From: Sphingobium_A sp965228065
GTDB lineage: Bacteria; Pseudomonadota; Alphaproteobacteria; Sphingomonadales; Sphingomonadaceae
NCBI GenBank assembly: GCA_965228065.1
Contig: OZ245788.1
Span: 4,216,001-4,280,000, forward strand
Direction of reading: 5' to 3'
DNA length: 64,000 nucleotides
Below, piece after piece: positions 42,321 through 50,784 of the stretch. How positions within the stretch are numbered: the stretch's first letter is position 1; the number at the start of each line of letters is the position of its first letter. The notes below the pieces were generated by a model. The model saw only the letters and a program-made list of their open reading frames with translations, was not told where the DNA came from and did no database searches. The position numbers and the translations under genes were made by a program.

Positions 42321-43211
42321 ATGAGCTCAACCGATTGGGAACAGCAGCGCACCTTCCTGGCCGTCCTGCGCGAAGGCAGCCTCTCGGCGGCTGCCCGCAC
42401 GCTTGCGATTGCCCAGCCGACTGTGCGGCGACGGATCGAGGATCTGGAAGCGCAACTCGGTGCCGCGCTGTTCACGCGCTCGCCCAGCGGGCTCCAGCCC
42501 ACCGACGCCGCGCTGGCGCTGCGCGAGCATGCCGAGGCGATGGCTCTTGCAGCGGCAGCCTTTGTCCGCTCGGCCTCTGCCGGGTTGGGGGACGTGGCCG
42601 GGACGGTGCGGGTCAGCGCGAGCGAGGTCGTCGCGGTCGAAGTCCTGCCGCCAATTCTCGCGCGACTGCAGGCCGAACATCCGGCACTGGTGATCGAGCT
42701 GTCGCCGAGCAACCGCAACGAGGATATATTGCGCCGTGAGGCCGATGTGGCGGTGCGAATGGTGCCACCGGCGCAGGACGCGTTGATTGCGCGCCGGGTT
42801 GGAGCGGTGCGGCTTGGGCTGCATGCCCATCGCGATTATCTGGCGCGGAGAGGCACGCCCGCGACGCTCGATGCGGTACGCAGCCATAAGCTGATCGGGG
42901 TCGAACATGACATCCCGATCCTTCGTGCGCTCAGGGCCGCGGGCTTTCCGGCGGCAATCGAGAATTTCAGCTTCCGTTCGGATAGCGATCTCGCCCAGCT
43001 TGCCGCGATCCGCGCAGGGCTGGGCATCGGCCTGTGTCAGGCAGCGCTCGCCGCAAAAGATCCCGCGCTGGTGCCGCTGTTCGCGGATGATTTCGGTTTC
43101 GACCTGGAGACATGGATCATCTGCCACGAGGATCTGCGCAATGTCGCGCGCGTCCGGGTGGTGTTCGACGCACTCGTCGCCGGGCTGATCGCTTATCTAA
43201 AGCCTAGTTAA
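42321..43211 (+). CDS. LysR-family regulator of the epimerase
   Basis: A 296-residue LysR-type regulator: HTH FLAVLREGSLSAAARTLAIAQPTVRRRIEDLE, then an effector domain (SPSNRNEDILRREADVAVRMV). ATG 42321 follows an in-frame TTG at 42318. Divergent from the epimerase gene, with a candidate binding box between. Its end overlaps the opposite-strand small gene by eight bases. Confidence 0.9.
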   Translation: MSSTDWEQQRTFLAVLREGSLSAAARTLAIAQPTVRRRIEDLEAQLGAALFTRSPSGLQPTDAALALREHAEAMALAAAAFVRSASAGLGDVAGTVRVSASEVVAVEVLPPILARLQAEHPALVIELSPSNRNEDILRREADVAVRMVPPAQDALIARRVGAVRLGLHAHRDYLARRGTPATLDAVRSHKLIGVEHDIPILRALRAAGFPAAIENFSFRSDSDLAQLAAIRAGLGIGLCQAALAAKDPALVPLFADDFGFDLETWIICHEDLRNVARVRVVFDALVAGLIAYLKPS

Positions 43212-43527
43212 GCGGTTCGCCCAATGCGCGGCATTTCATGTCGATGACATTGCGCTCCAGATCGCTGGGCGATCCACCGACACGCTCGGTCTCCCTGTCG
43301 CGGCAACGCTGTGCCGGCGACCGGCCATCCGCCTTCCCCCGCAATGCCTTGTCGAGTTCGACCATATCGGCGAGTTCCTGGGGGCTGAACTGATTGAGTT
43401 GCTTCTGCCCGCTCACCAGCGCTTCATAGTTGATGCGCGCGCGCTGCGCCCTGGCTGGATCGTCCCCGATATTGGCGCAGAGCGTGATGCCCAGCAGGGC
43501 AGCGCCGGCGATCATGTAAAGGCGCAT
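43204..43527 (-). CDS. Small exported hypothetical protein
   Basis: A 107-residue protein with a signal peptide (YMIAGAALLGITLCAN...ARAQ). The mature part is charged and helical (YEALVSGQKQLNQFSPQELADMVELDKAL) with two Cys. The ATG at 43527 has GGAGG seven bases upstream. No family recognised. Confidence 0.6.
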   Translation of the reverse strand: MRLYMIAGAALLGITLCANIGDDPARAQRARINYEALVSGQKQLNQFSPQELADMVELDKALRGKADGRSPAQRCRDRETERVGGSPSDLERNVIDMKCRALGEPLN

Positions 43528-43614
43528 GTCATCCTCCGTTCGCAGATCGGTCGACACCGGATATGAAGACGAGACGTTACTCGACGGTCAATCCCGCATC
43601 GTGGATCGCCGGTG

Positions 43615-44304
43615 CTAAGCCTGGATCCGCGCAATTGTCGGTACAGGCGTTCCCGACCAGGTGATGCGATGGACGTCACCCTGCGCGACCGACTGGACGG
43701 CATAGGGGAAAAGCACTGCGAAACAGGTGCCACCGGCATGACGGACCGACGGATAGATGATGCCGTTGAGCCCGCGTGCGCGGGTCGCGTCGGCCAGCGC
43801 GTTGCCGACGGGATAACCCTTTGCCTTGTCGGGAGAGAGCGAAGGGTGGTCGGGAGTCTGGCGCAGATCGACGAACTCGCCCGCCAGGCTCGCGAACATC
43901 TCGGCATAATCGACCACCGCGTTGAAATCCCCGGCATCGGCCAGTGCCTTGGTCAGGTGGAAGGTGACTTCGGCGATCGCGGTTTCGACGGCCAGCGCAG
44001 AATACCAGGCGCCGCGCTCCGCACCGTTGAAGCGGTTCGGGTCTCTCGGTTTGGCATAGGCGAAGCTGGCATTGACGAAACGGGCATGCGGCACGCCGTG
44101 GAGCAGTTCGCGTGCGGCGATACCACTGGTGCCCCGCGCCTCCGCGAGCAGGCGGGTGCTGGTCGCGCCCTCAATCTCGGACAGGGCGGCCAGATCGCCC
44201 TCTTCGACCAGGTCGAGCAGCACCGATGCGCGCAACCGTGCGGTGGTGACGAGGCGAACGGTGCGCGGAAACGCGTCGCGGATGATCTCAAGCTTTTCGA
44301 GCAT
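43615..44304 (-). CDS. RES-domain toxin
   Basis: A 229-residue RES-domain protein of the ParT/MbcT class, which attack NAD+ or ADP-ribosylate a target. Family features: PNRFNGAERGAWYSALAVETAIAEV (Arg, Tyr and Glu of the active cleft) and a C-terminal GGTCFAVLFPYAV. It lies 10 bases after the antitoxin stop if translation starts at ATG 44304; the frame also has an ATG at 44343. The gene order antitoxin-toxin is usual. Confidence 0.85.
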   Translation of the reverse strand: MLEKLEIIRDAFPRTVRLVTTARLRASVLLDLVEEGDLAALSEIEGATSTRLLAEARGTSGIAARELLHGVPHARFVNASFAYAKPRDPNRFNGAERGAWYSALAVETAIAEVTFHLTKALADAGDFNAVVDYAEMFASLAGEFVDLRQTPDHPSLSPDKAKGYPVGNALADATRARGLNGIIYPSVRHAGGTCFAVLFPYAVQSVAQGDVHRITWSGTPVPTIARIQA

Positions 44305-44314
44305 CGGTCGTCCG

Positions 44315-44755
44315 TCAGAGGCCGCCGCGTACGGCGTCGACATAGCGACGGACGTCGAGCATCATCGGGATGCCGCCCTCGGTCATCGCCTCGATCGGCG
44401 AGCGCCGTTCGAACAACGGGCCGCGATTGGGAAGCCGCGGCCAGCGATCGGCCATGTCGTCCGCGAACAGCAGGTGAAGCCCCTTGAACACACCGACCAG
44501 CGCGGAGACACGGGTCAATTGATCCTGGCTGAGCGGGTGAGCCCAAGTGCCACGCTTGATCCGATCCCATGTGCTGGCGGACACGCCAAGCAAGGCCGCA
44601 GCGTCGGCATTGCCCAGCCGCCATTGTCCGGCAAGTGCGCGGAACGCCTTGATCGCGACGGCCGACAGACGCTCACGATCCGCTTCGGCGGCGAAACTCT
44701 GTGGCTCCAGAGGCGGCAAGACATTTGGAGGCGCGGTGCGGGGTACGGGTGCCAT
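44315..44755 (-). CDS. Xre/MbcA/ParS-family antitoxin
   Basis: A 146-residue antitoxin. The N-terminal HTH region is NADAAALLGVSASTWDRIKRGTW and the C-terminal half (WPRLPNRGPLFERRSPIEAMTEGG) is the MbcA/ParS/Xre toxin-binding domain. The ATG at 44755 is best, because GGAG lies six bases before it; the ATG at 44761 is only adjacent to that site. It probably neutralises the RES protein by direct binding and represses the operon. TTGACA at 44796-44801 on the minus strand may be the -35 element. Confidence 0.85.
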   Translation of the reverse strand: MAPVPRTAPPNVLPPLEPQSFAAEADRERLSAVAIKAFRALAGQWRLGNADAAALLGVSASTWDRIKRGTWAHPLSQDQLTRVSALVGVFKGLHLLFADDMADRWPRLPNRGPLFERRSPIEAMTEGGIPMMLDVRRYVDAVRGGL

Positions 44756-44909
44756 GTTCATCTCCTGACGTGAAGATGGGCACCATGTGATGAGATGTCA
44801 ATGAATCCGCTCGCTGGGGTAATCGGCGATCCCGGATTTATTTCGCGATTGGGGGGATCGACGGGCAACTGCGGCGAGTTCTGCTCCCGTTCGAACCAGG
44901 GAGAGCGAC

Positions 44910-47018
44910 ATGGCGACCAAGATCGACGACTTCACCACCAAAAGCGGCAATGGCGGCGAAACCCATCAGCAGCTTCCCGAAAAGGCATCGCATGGTGACG
45001 GCGACGCGCACCTGACGACCAACCAGGGCATCCGGGTTTCGGACAATCAGAACCAATTGAAGGCCGGCGCGCGTGGGCCCGTGCTGCTCGAGGATTTCGT
45101 GCTGCGCGAGAAGATCTTCCATTTCGATCATGAGCGCATTCCCGAGCGCATCGTCCATGCCCGCGGCTCTGCGGCGCACGGCTATTTCGAGCTTTACGAG
45201 AGCCTGGCCGACATCACCAAGGCCGACATCTTCCAGCGCGCCGGCGAGAAGACGCCTTTGTTCACGCGCTTCTCCACGGTGGCCGGCGGTTCCGGATCGG
45301 TCGACACCCCGCGCGACGTGCGCGGCTTCGCGGTCAAATTCTATACGAAGGAAGGGAATTGGGATCTCGTCGGCAACAATATCCCCGTCTTCTTCATCCA
45401 GGATGCGATCAAATTCCCCGATCTGATCCATTCGGTGAAGATGGAGGCTGATCGCGGTTATCCGCAGGCTGCGAGCGCGCACGACACCTTCTGGGACTTC
45501 ATCTCGCTGATGCCGGAATCCACGCACATGATCATGTGGGCTATGTCCGATCGCACCATTCCACGTTCGCTGCGGATGATGGAGGGGTTCGGCATCCACA
45601 CCTTCCGCATGGTCAACGCCAAGGGCAAGTCCACTTTCGTGAAATTCCACTGGAAGCCGAAACAGGGCGTGCAATCGACGATCTGGGACGAGGCGGTGAA
45701 GATTGCGGGCGCCGATCCCGATTTTCATCGCCGTGACCTGTTCGAGGCGATCGACACCGGAGATTTCCCCGAATGGGAGCTCGGTATCCAGGCGTTCGAC
45801 GAGGCATTCGCGGATTCGCTGCCCTATGACGTGCTCGATCCGACCAAGATCATCCCGGAGGAGGTGCTGCCCGTCCGCATCGTCGGCCGCATGGTGCTCG
45901 ATCGCAATCCCGACAATTTCTTCGCCGAAACGGAGCAGGTCGCTTATTGCCCGGCGAACATCGTGCCCGGGCTCGACTTCACCAACGATCCGCTGCTTCA
46001 AGGGCGGCTCTTCTCCTATCTCGACACGCAGTTGAAGCGGATGGGATCGACCAATTTCCATCAGATCCCGATCAACGCGCCCAAATGCCCGGTGATGAAT
46101 TTCCAGCGTGACGGCCATATGCAGATGGCCGTGCCCAAGGGGCGGGCCAACTACGAGCCGAACAGCCTGAGCGCTGCGGGAGAGGATGGCGGTCCGCGCG
46201 AATGCCCGATGACCGGCTTCACGACTGCCGAGGGGCGGGCGGACGAGGACGAGCAGGGTGGCAAGCTGCGCATCCGGCCGGAAAGCTTCGCGGATCATTA
46301 CAGCCAGGCGAGGATGTTCTTCCGCTCACTCGCGGCGCCTGAACAGGCCCATCTGGCGTCTGCTTTGGTGTTCGAGCTGTCCAAGGTCGGACTGGAGCAT
46401 ATTCGCACGCGGACGCTGTCCAATCTGGTCAATGTCGATCCGGATCTGGCGAAACGTGTGGCCGATGGCTTGGCGATGCCGTTGCCAAAGGCCTCGAAAT
46501 CCGCGGTCACGGTACAGGATTTCGACCTTTCGCCGGCGCTTCGCATCATAGACGGCCCGCTTGAACCGGAGAGCATCGCGGGCCGTTCGGTCGGCGTACT
46601 GGTCGCGGACGGATCGGATGCGAAAACGGTGAAGGCGGTGGTCAAGGCGGTCGAGGATGCGGGCGGGCGTGCCGTCGTGATCGCGCCGAAGATCGGTGGC
46701 GCAAAACTCTCGGACGGCAATATGCTCGCAGCGGACGGTCAACTCGCCGGAACGCCATCGGTGACGGTGGATGCGATCGCGCTCGTTCTGTCCGACGATG
46801 GTTGCGCATCGCTGCTGAAGGACGGCGCGGCGATCCAGTTCGTGATGGACGCCTTCGGGCATCTCAAGGCGATCGGCCATACGCCCGAGGCGCAGCCATT
46901 GCTCGACAAGGCGGGCGTCGAGGCGGACGATGGCGTGATCGCTCTCGACGGCAGCTTCATCGCGGCGGCGGCAAAACGATATTGGGACCGCGAGCCGAAA
47001 CTCAGAACGCTCGCCTGA
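44910..47018 (+). CDS. katE: Large-subunit clade 2 catalase (HPII type)
   Basis: A 702-residue heme catalase destroying hydrogen peroxide. Catalytic His83 (IVHARGSAAHG), the distal Asn in LVGNNIPVFF and the heme-ligand Tyr370 (FSYLDTQLKR) are present. From about residue 560 a C-terminal flavodoxin-like (DJ-1/class I GATase) domain follows, the mark of large catalases. AGGGAGAG precedes the ATG. It is often stationary-phase and general-stress controlled in alphaproteobacteria; I found no EcfG-type promoter by eye. A hairpin follows the gene. Confidence 0.93.
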   Translation: MATKIDDFTTKSGNGGETHQQLPEKASHGDGDAHLTTNQGIRVSDNQNQLKAGARGPVLLEDFVLREKIFHFDHERIPERIVHARGSAAHGYFELYESLADITKADIFQRAGEKTPLFTRFSTVAGGSGSVDTPRDVRGFAVKFYTKEGNWDLVGNNIPVFFIQDAIKFPDLIHSVKMEADRGYPQAASAHDTFWDFISLMPESTHMIMWAMSDRTIPRSLRMMEGFGIHTFRMVNAKGKSTFVKFHWKPKQGVQSTIWDEAVKIAGADPDFHRRDLFEAIDTGDFPEWELGIQAFDEAFADSLPYDVLDPTKIIPEEVLPVRIVGRMVLDRNPDNFFAETEQVAYCPANIVPGLDFTNDPLLQGRLFSYLDTQLKRMGSTNFHQIPINAPKCPVMNFQRDGHMQMAVPKGRANYEPNSLSAAGEDGGPRECPMTGFTTAEGRADEDEQGGKLRIRPESFADHYSQARMFFRSLAAPEQAHLASALVFELSKVGLEHIRTRTLSNLVNVDPDLAKRVADGLAMPLPKASKSAVTVQDFDLSPALRIIDGPLEPESIAGRSVGVLVADGSDAKTVKAVVKAVEDAGGRAVVIAPKIGGAKLSDGNMLAADGQLAGTPSVTVDAIALVLSDDGCASLLKDGAAIQFVMDAFGHLKAIGHTPEAQPLLDKAGVEADDGVIALDGSFIAAAAKRYWDREPKLRTLA

Positions 47019-47027
47019 GGCAGCTCC

Positions 47028-47067
47028 CTCGCGATTCCGGCTGGACTAAGCCGGCCGGGATCGCGAG
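47028..47067. terminator. Nested hairpin after katE
   Basis: CTCGCGAT (47028-47035) pairs with ATCGCGAG (47060-47067), with inner CCGGC (47037-47041) and GCCGG (47050-47054). It lacks a clear U-tract and sits between katE and the Gre-type gene. Confidence 0.5.
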
Positions 47068-47100
47068 AAGCCGCGCTTTGCGTTGAAGGAGAATGAGGGG

Positions 47101-47568
47101 ATGAGCGTCGCATTCCGCCGCGAAAGCGACGAGGAGCATAAGGAGCCGCGCTTCGAGCTCCCGCTTCCTTCCGGCCCCAATCTGGTCACAGCGCGTGGTC
47201 TGGCGTTGACGCGCGCGCGTGTCGACGAACTGGAGGCAGAGATCGCGGCCGAGACGGACGACGCGAAACGCGAGGTTGCCCGGCGCGACCTGCGTTACTG
47301 GCGCACAAGGCTGACCACCGCCGAACTCGTACCCCCGCCGACATTGCAGGAAGTGAGTTTCGGTGCGCGTGTCACCTTTCGGCTCAATGGCGCTGAGCGC
47401 ACGCTCGACATTGTCGGAGACGACGAGGCAGAGCCTGCGGCTGGCCGCGTCGCCTTCTCCGCTCCGCTCGTCCGCGCGATGATGGGCGGCATGGTCGGCG
47501 AGCGGCTCGACTTTGGCGGCAAAGACGAAGCCATCGAGATATTGGAGATTGCCGCTATTCCGGGGTGA
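47101..47568 (+). CDS. GreA/GreB-family transcription factor
   Basis: A 155-residue protein with an N-terminal coiled-coil region (TRARVDELEAEIAAETDDAKREVARRDLRYWRTRL) and a C-terminal Gre globular domain (LQEVSFGARVTFRL through GERLDFGG). Gre factors rescue stalled RNA polymerase by inserting the acidic coiled-coil tip. The acidic ETDD lies at the tip position here. ATG 47101 has AATGAGGGG upstream. It lies downstream of katE, possibly in one transcript. Confidence 0.75.
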   Translation: MSVAFRRESDEEHKEPRFELPLPSGPNLVTARGLALTRARVDELEAEIAAETDDAKREVARRDLRYWRTRLTTAELVPPPTLQEVSFGARVTFRLNGAERTLDIVGDDEAEPAAGRVAFSAPLVRAMMGGMVGERLDFGGKDEAIEILEIAAIPG

Positions 47569-47736
47569 ATAAAGCCAGGTGTAAACACGCCACGCTCAGC
47601 CCGAACGGTGCTTTTGCTATTGCATTAAAGGGCACGAAAACCTGGTCTTTTGCGCCGCGATGCAATCCTCACTGGCGTCGCGGGCTGAGGTCGGGCAGGG
47701 CGCCGCAACTCAAAATCACTGCCGGCACCCATCCCC

Positions 47737-48447
47737 ATGCCTCTCAAGCTGTTCACGCCGCTCCTTGCGGGCGCCAATCTTCGCGACCGGTCGATCGCCT
47801 GTATCGGCGCGCTTGTCGGACTCTGCCTGACGGGCCTGGTTTGCGCGCATCTTGGTGGAGAGCCGCAGGCCTTGCCGCTGCTGGTCGCGCCGATCGGTGC
47901 CTCGGCAGTGCTGCTGTTCGCCGTACCGGCGAGCCCACTTGCCCAGCCCTGGTCGATCGTCGGCGGCAATGTCGTGTCCGCCCTGGTCGGTGTCACTGTC
48001 GCCCGGCTCGTGAGCGATCCCATGATTGCGGCGGGCGTGGCGGTTGCGGGCGCGATCTTTGCCATGTCGTTGCTGCGTTGCCTCCACCCGCCCGGGGGCG
48101 CGGCTGCGCTGACCGCGGTGATCGGCGGCCCCGCCATCGCGGCGGCCGGCTATGGTTTTGCACTGGTGCCGATCGGGCTCAATTCGCTGATCCTGGTCGG
48201 ACTCGGCTGGCTGTTCCACCGCGTGTCCGGGCATAGCTATCCCCACCGTGCCGCACCCGTCGCACCCGCACCGGTCACTGTCAGCGTGGCACCGGGCCTT
48301 TCGATCGAGGATATCGATCTGGCGCTGGTCGAGATGGGCGAAACCTTCGACGTCAGCCGCGAGGATCTCGACGCCTTGTTCCGCAAAGCAGAAGCCAATG
48401 CCGCCATCCGCCTCGGTCGCGATGGGCCTGGAGATTATGTAATCTAG
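47737..48447 (+). CDS. HPP-family membrane protein
   Basis: A 236-residue protein with four or five membrane helices. The family motif LHPPGGAAALTAVIGG is clear. A C-terminal cytoplasmic tail of about 60 residues resembles the linker to CBS domains seen in some HPP proteins, but no CBS domain follows. HPP proteins have been linked to nitrite or small-molecule transport in plants and cyanobacteria. The role here is unknown. Its end overlaps the YbaN gene end by four bases. Confidence 0.85.
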   Translation: MPLKLFTPLLAGANLRDRSIACIGALVGLCLTGLVCAHLGGEPQALPLLVAPIGASAVLLFAVPASPLAQPWSIVGGNVVSALVGVTVARLVSDPMIAAGVAVAGAIFAMSLLRCLHPPGGAAALTAVIGGPAIAAAGYGFALVPIGLNSLILVGLGWLFHRVSGHSYPHRAAPVAPAPVTVSVAPGLSIEDIDLALVEMGETFDVSREDLDALFRKAEANAAIRLGRDGPGDYVI

Positions 48448-48821
48448 AGCCTCGTGTTCGTGTGGCCTGGCAATGGCCGTGTGAGGATATAGAGCGCGCA
48501 CCCCGCCATCAGGGTCGCGACACCGAGTGCCAGCCACAGCGTCGGATGCGCGGACCAGTAGAACAGGCCGAAACCGATCGCGATGCCCGCAGAAGCGGCG
48601 ATCTTGCCGCGAAGGGGGATTGCGCCTTCGGCGCGCCATGCGCGCAGCGAGGGGCCGAAGCGGGGATGGTCGAGCAGCCATGCCTCCAGCCTTGGCGAAG
48701 AGCGTGCGAAGCAGGATGCCGCGAGGATCAGGAAGATCGTCGTGGGCATCACCGGCAGAAAAGCGCCGATCACGCCAAGCCCGACACACAGAAGCCCCAG
48801 CGCAAGCCACATGATCCGCAA
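48444..48821 (-). CDS. YbaN/DUF454 membrane protein
   Basis: A 125-residue inner-membrane protein. LGVIGAFLPVMPTTIFLILAASCFARSSPRLEAWL is the DUF454 signature, with the conserved GxxLPxxPTT motif. Three hydrophobic segments are visible. Function unknown in general. It is convergent with the HPP gene. Confidence 0.88.
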   Translation of the reverse strand: MRIMWLALGLLCVGLGVIGAFLPVMPTTIFLILAASCFARSSPRLEAWLLDHPRFGPSLRAWRAEGAIPLRGKIAASAGIAIGFGLFYWSAHPTLWLALGVATLMAGCALYILTRPLPGHTNTRL

Positions 48822-49073
48822 TCCGCGTTTATGGCTGCGGATCGGCTTTTCGATAGTGTCGAGATCGTCGTCGCGGATAATGGGGATCCCATTGGCTCAA
48901 GGCATGCTGTCCTGCCTTGCCGGTATCGATAGAGAGGTCGCGAACCGTTCGCAACAAGCGGTGTCGCGGTCTTGTCCCACCCGTTCGGCGCACCCGGTGG
49001 TGATCGAGCGCCCATTGCGGCCTCCGCATTTGCGGCATAGCAATGGCGCCTGTTTTGAATCGAAGGGGGTATT

Positions 49074-50699
49074 ATGCGCGGTGTTCGACTGATTCACGGC
49101 CTGATCGCAATCGCCTGCGTGGCGAGCCTGCCGATGGCGGCATCCGCGCAATCGCGGCCCAGCGGCCTCAAGGGCAAGGCCGTGGCCGGTGTCGAGGCGC
49201 GCACCAAGTTGGCGCAGGTGGTCAATGACTCGGTGTTCAGCTTTGCCGAACTCGGCCTGCATGAGACCGAGACCAGCCGCTATCTGACCGAATTGCTGGA
49301 AAAAGAGGGCTTCACTGTCGAGCGCGGCGTTTCCGGCCTGCCCACCGGCTGGGTGGCGCGCTGGACGCATGGCAAAAATGGCCCGGTGATCGCCGTGGGC
49401 AGCGATATCGATGGCATTCCCAAGGCATCGCAGAAGCCGGGCATTCCATGGCATGACCCGATGGTTCCGGGCGGCCCTGGCCATGGCGAGGGCCATAATA
49501 GTGGCCAGGCCGTCAACATTGTTGCAGCATTGGCCGTCAAGGAACTGATGGAAAAGGAAAATATCCCCGGAACTTTGGTCTTGTGGCCTGGCGTCGCGGA
49601 AGAATTGCTGGCGGGTAAGGCCTATTTCGTGCGCGATGGCGTCTTCAAGGATGTCGACGCGGTGCTGTTCACCCATGTCGCCAATAACCTCGGTACGGCC
49701 TATGGCCAGCCGGGCGGCACCGGTCTGGTTTCGGTGGAATATACGTTCGCGGGCGAGAGCGCGCACTCGGCAGGGGCACCGTGGCGCGGCAAGTCCGCGC
49801 TCGACGGCGTGATGCTGATGGGGACGGGCTGGGATTTCCGCCGCGAGCATCTGCGCCCCGAACAGCGTTCGCACTATGTGATCACCGATGGCGGCGATCA
49901 GCCCAATGTGGTGCCGCAGCGCGCGTCGATCTGGTTCTATTTCCGCGAAATCAACTTTGACGGCATCAAGAAGAATTTCGAGATCGGCAATACCATTGCG
50001 GAGGCAGCCGCGAAGATGACCGATACCACGGTCACGCGACGCATTCTGGGTGCGGCCGCGCCGCGCCATTTCAACAAGCCGATGGCGGAAGCCGCCTATG
50101 CCAATATCAAGATGGTCGGCCTGCCCCAATGGAGTGCGGACGATCAGGCCTTTGCCAAGGCCGTGCAGACCAATCTCAAGACAGAAAAGCAGGATGGGCT
50201 GGCAACCAAGATCGAGGAACTGAAGCCGCCGGTCGAAAATCCGCCCAGCGGCGGATCCGACGATATCGGCGATGTCGCCTGGACCGTGCCGACGATCACC
50301 ATCGGCTATCCGTCGAACATCCCAGGGCTGCCGGGCCATAACTGGTCGAACGCGATCGCGATGGCGACGCCGATCGCCCACAAGGGCGTCGTCGCCGGTG
50401 CCAAGGTGATGGCGATGACGATGATCGACCTGCTGACCAAGCCCGAACTGCTCAAGGCGGCCAAAACCTATTTCACCGACGTCCAGACCAAGGACCAGAA
50501 ATATGTGCCGATGATCAGCGCGAGCGACAAACCGGCGCTTGAGCTCAACACCGAGATCATGGCGCGCTTCAAGCCGGATCTCAGCAAATATTATTATCAG
50601 CCAGAGCGTTATGCGACATATCTCGAACAGCTTGGGATCAAGTGGCCGACCTTGACCAAGGCGGATGTGGCCAAAAGCGCCAATGGGGGCGATCAGTAA
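49074..50699 (+). CDS. Exported M20D amidohydrolase (AbgB-like)
   Basis: A 541-residue secreted metallohydrolase with a signal peptide ending ASA-QS. It follows the M20D/aminobenzoyl-glutamate-hydrolase pattern: HETETSRYLTELLEKEGF, GSDIDGIP and GHGEGHNSGQA. In most M20D enzymes the last motif carries a metal-binding Cys (HxCGH); here Glu139 takes that place between His137 and His141. EELLAGKAYF, FAGESAHSAGAP and a late GHNWSNA His region are kept. It leads an operon with an MHS transporter and alanine racemase, which suggests extracellular cleavage of an N-acyl or peptide substrate before uptake. Confidence 0.85.
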   Translation: MRGVRLIHGLIAIACVASLPMAASAQSRPSGLKGKAVAGVEARTKLAQVVNDSVFSFAELGLHETETSRYLTELLEKEGFTVERGVSGLPTGWVARWTHGKNGPVIAVGSDIDGIPKASQKPGIPWHDPMVPGGPGHGEGHNSGQAVNIVAALAVKELMEKENIPGTLVLWPGVAEELLAGKAYFVRDGVFKDVDAVLFTHVANNLGTAYGQPGGTGLVSVEYTFAGESAHSAGAPWRGKSALDGVMLMGTGWDFRREHLRPEQRSHYVITDGGDQPNVVPQRASIWFYFREINFDGIKKNFEIGNTIAEAAAKMTDTTVTRRILGAAAPRHFNKPMAEAAYANIKMVGLPQWSADDQAFAKAVQTNLKTEKQDGLATKIEELKPPVENPPSGGSDDIGDVAWTVPTITIGYPSNIPGLPGHNWSNAIAMATPIAHKGVVAGAKVMAMTMIDLLTKPELLKAAKTYFTDVQTKDQKYVPMISASDKPALELNTEIMARFKPDLSKYYYQPERYATYLEQLGIKWPTLTKADVAKSANGGDQ

Positions 50700-50784
50700 G
50701 GATGTAACGTAAACGCACGGCGCGGTGCAGGTCGTTCATGGCCTCGCACCGCATCCGGCGCGTCGTTGCATGACGGGGGAATGG

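Noticed and set aside
44762..44909. EcfG-type promoter before katE
   Set aside because: No GGAAC box with a suitably spaced partner is present in the gap.
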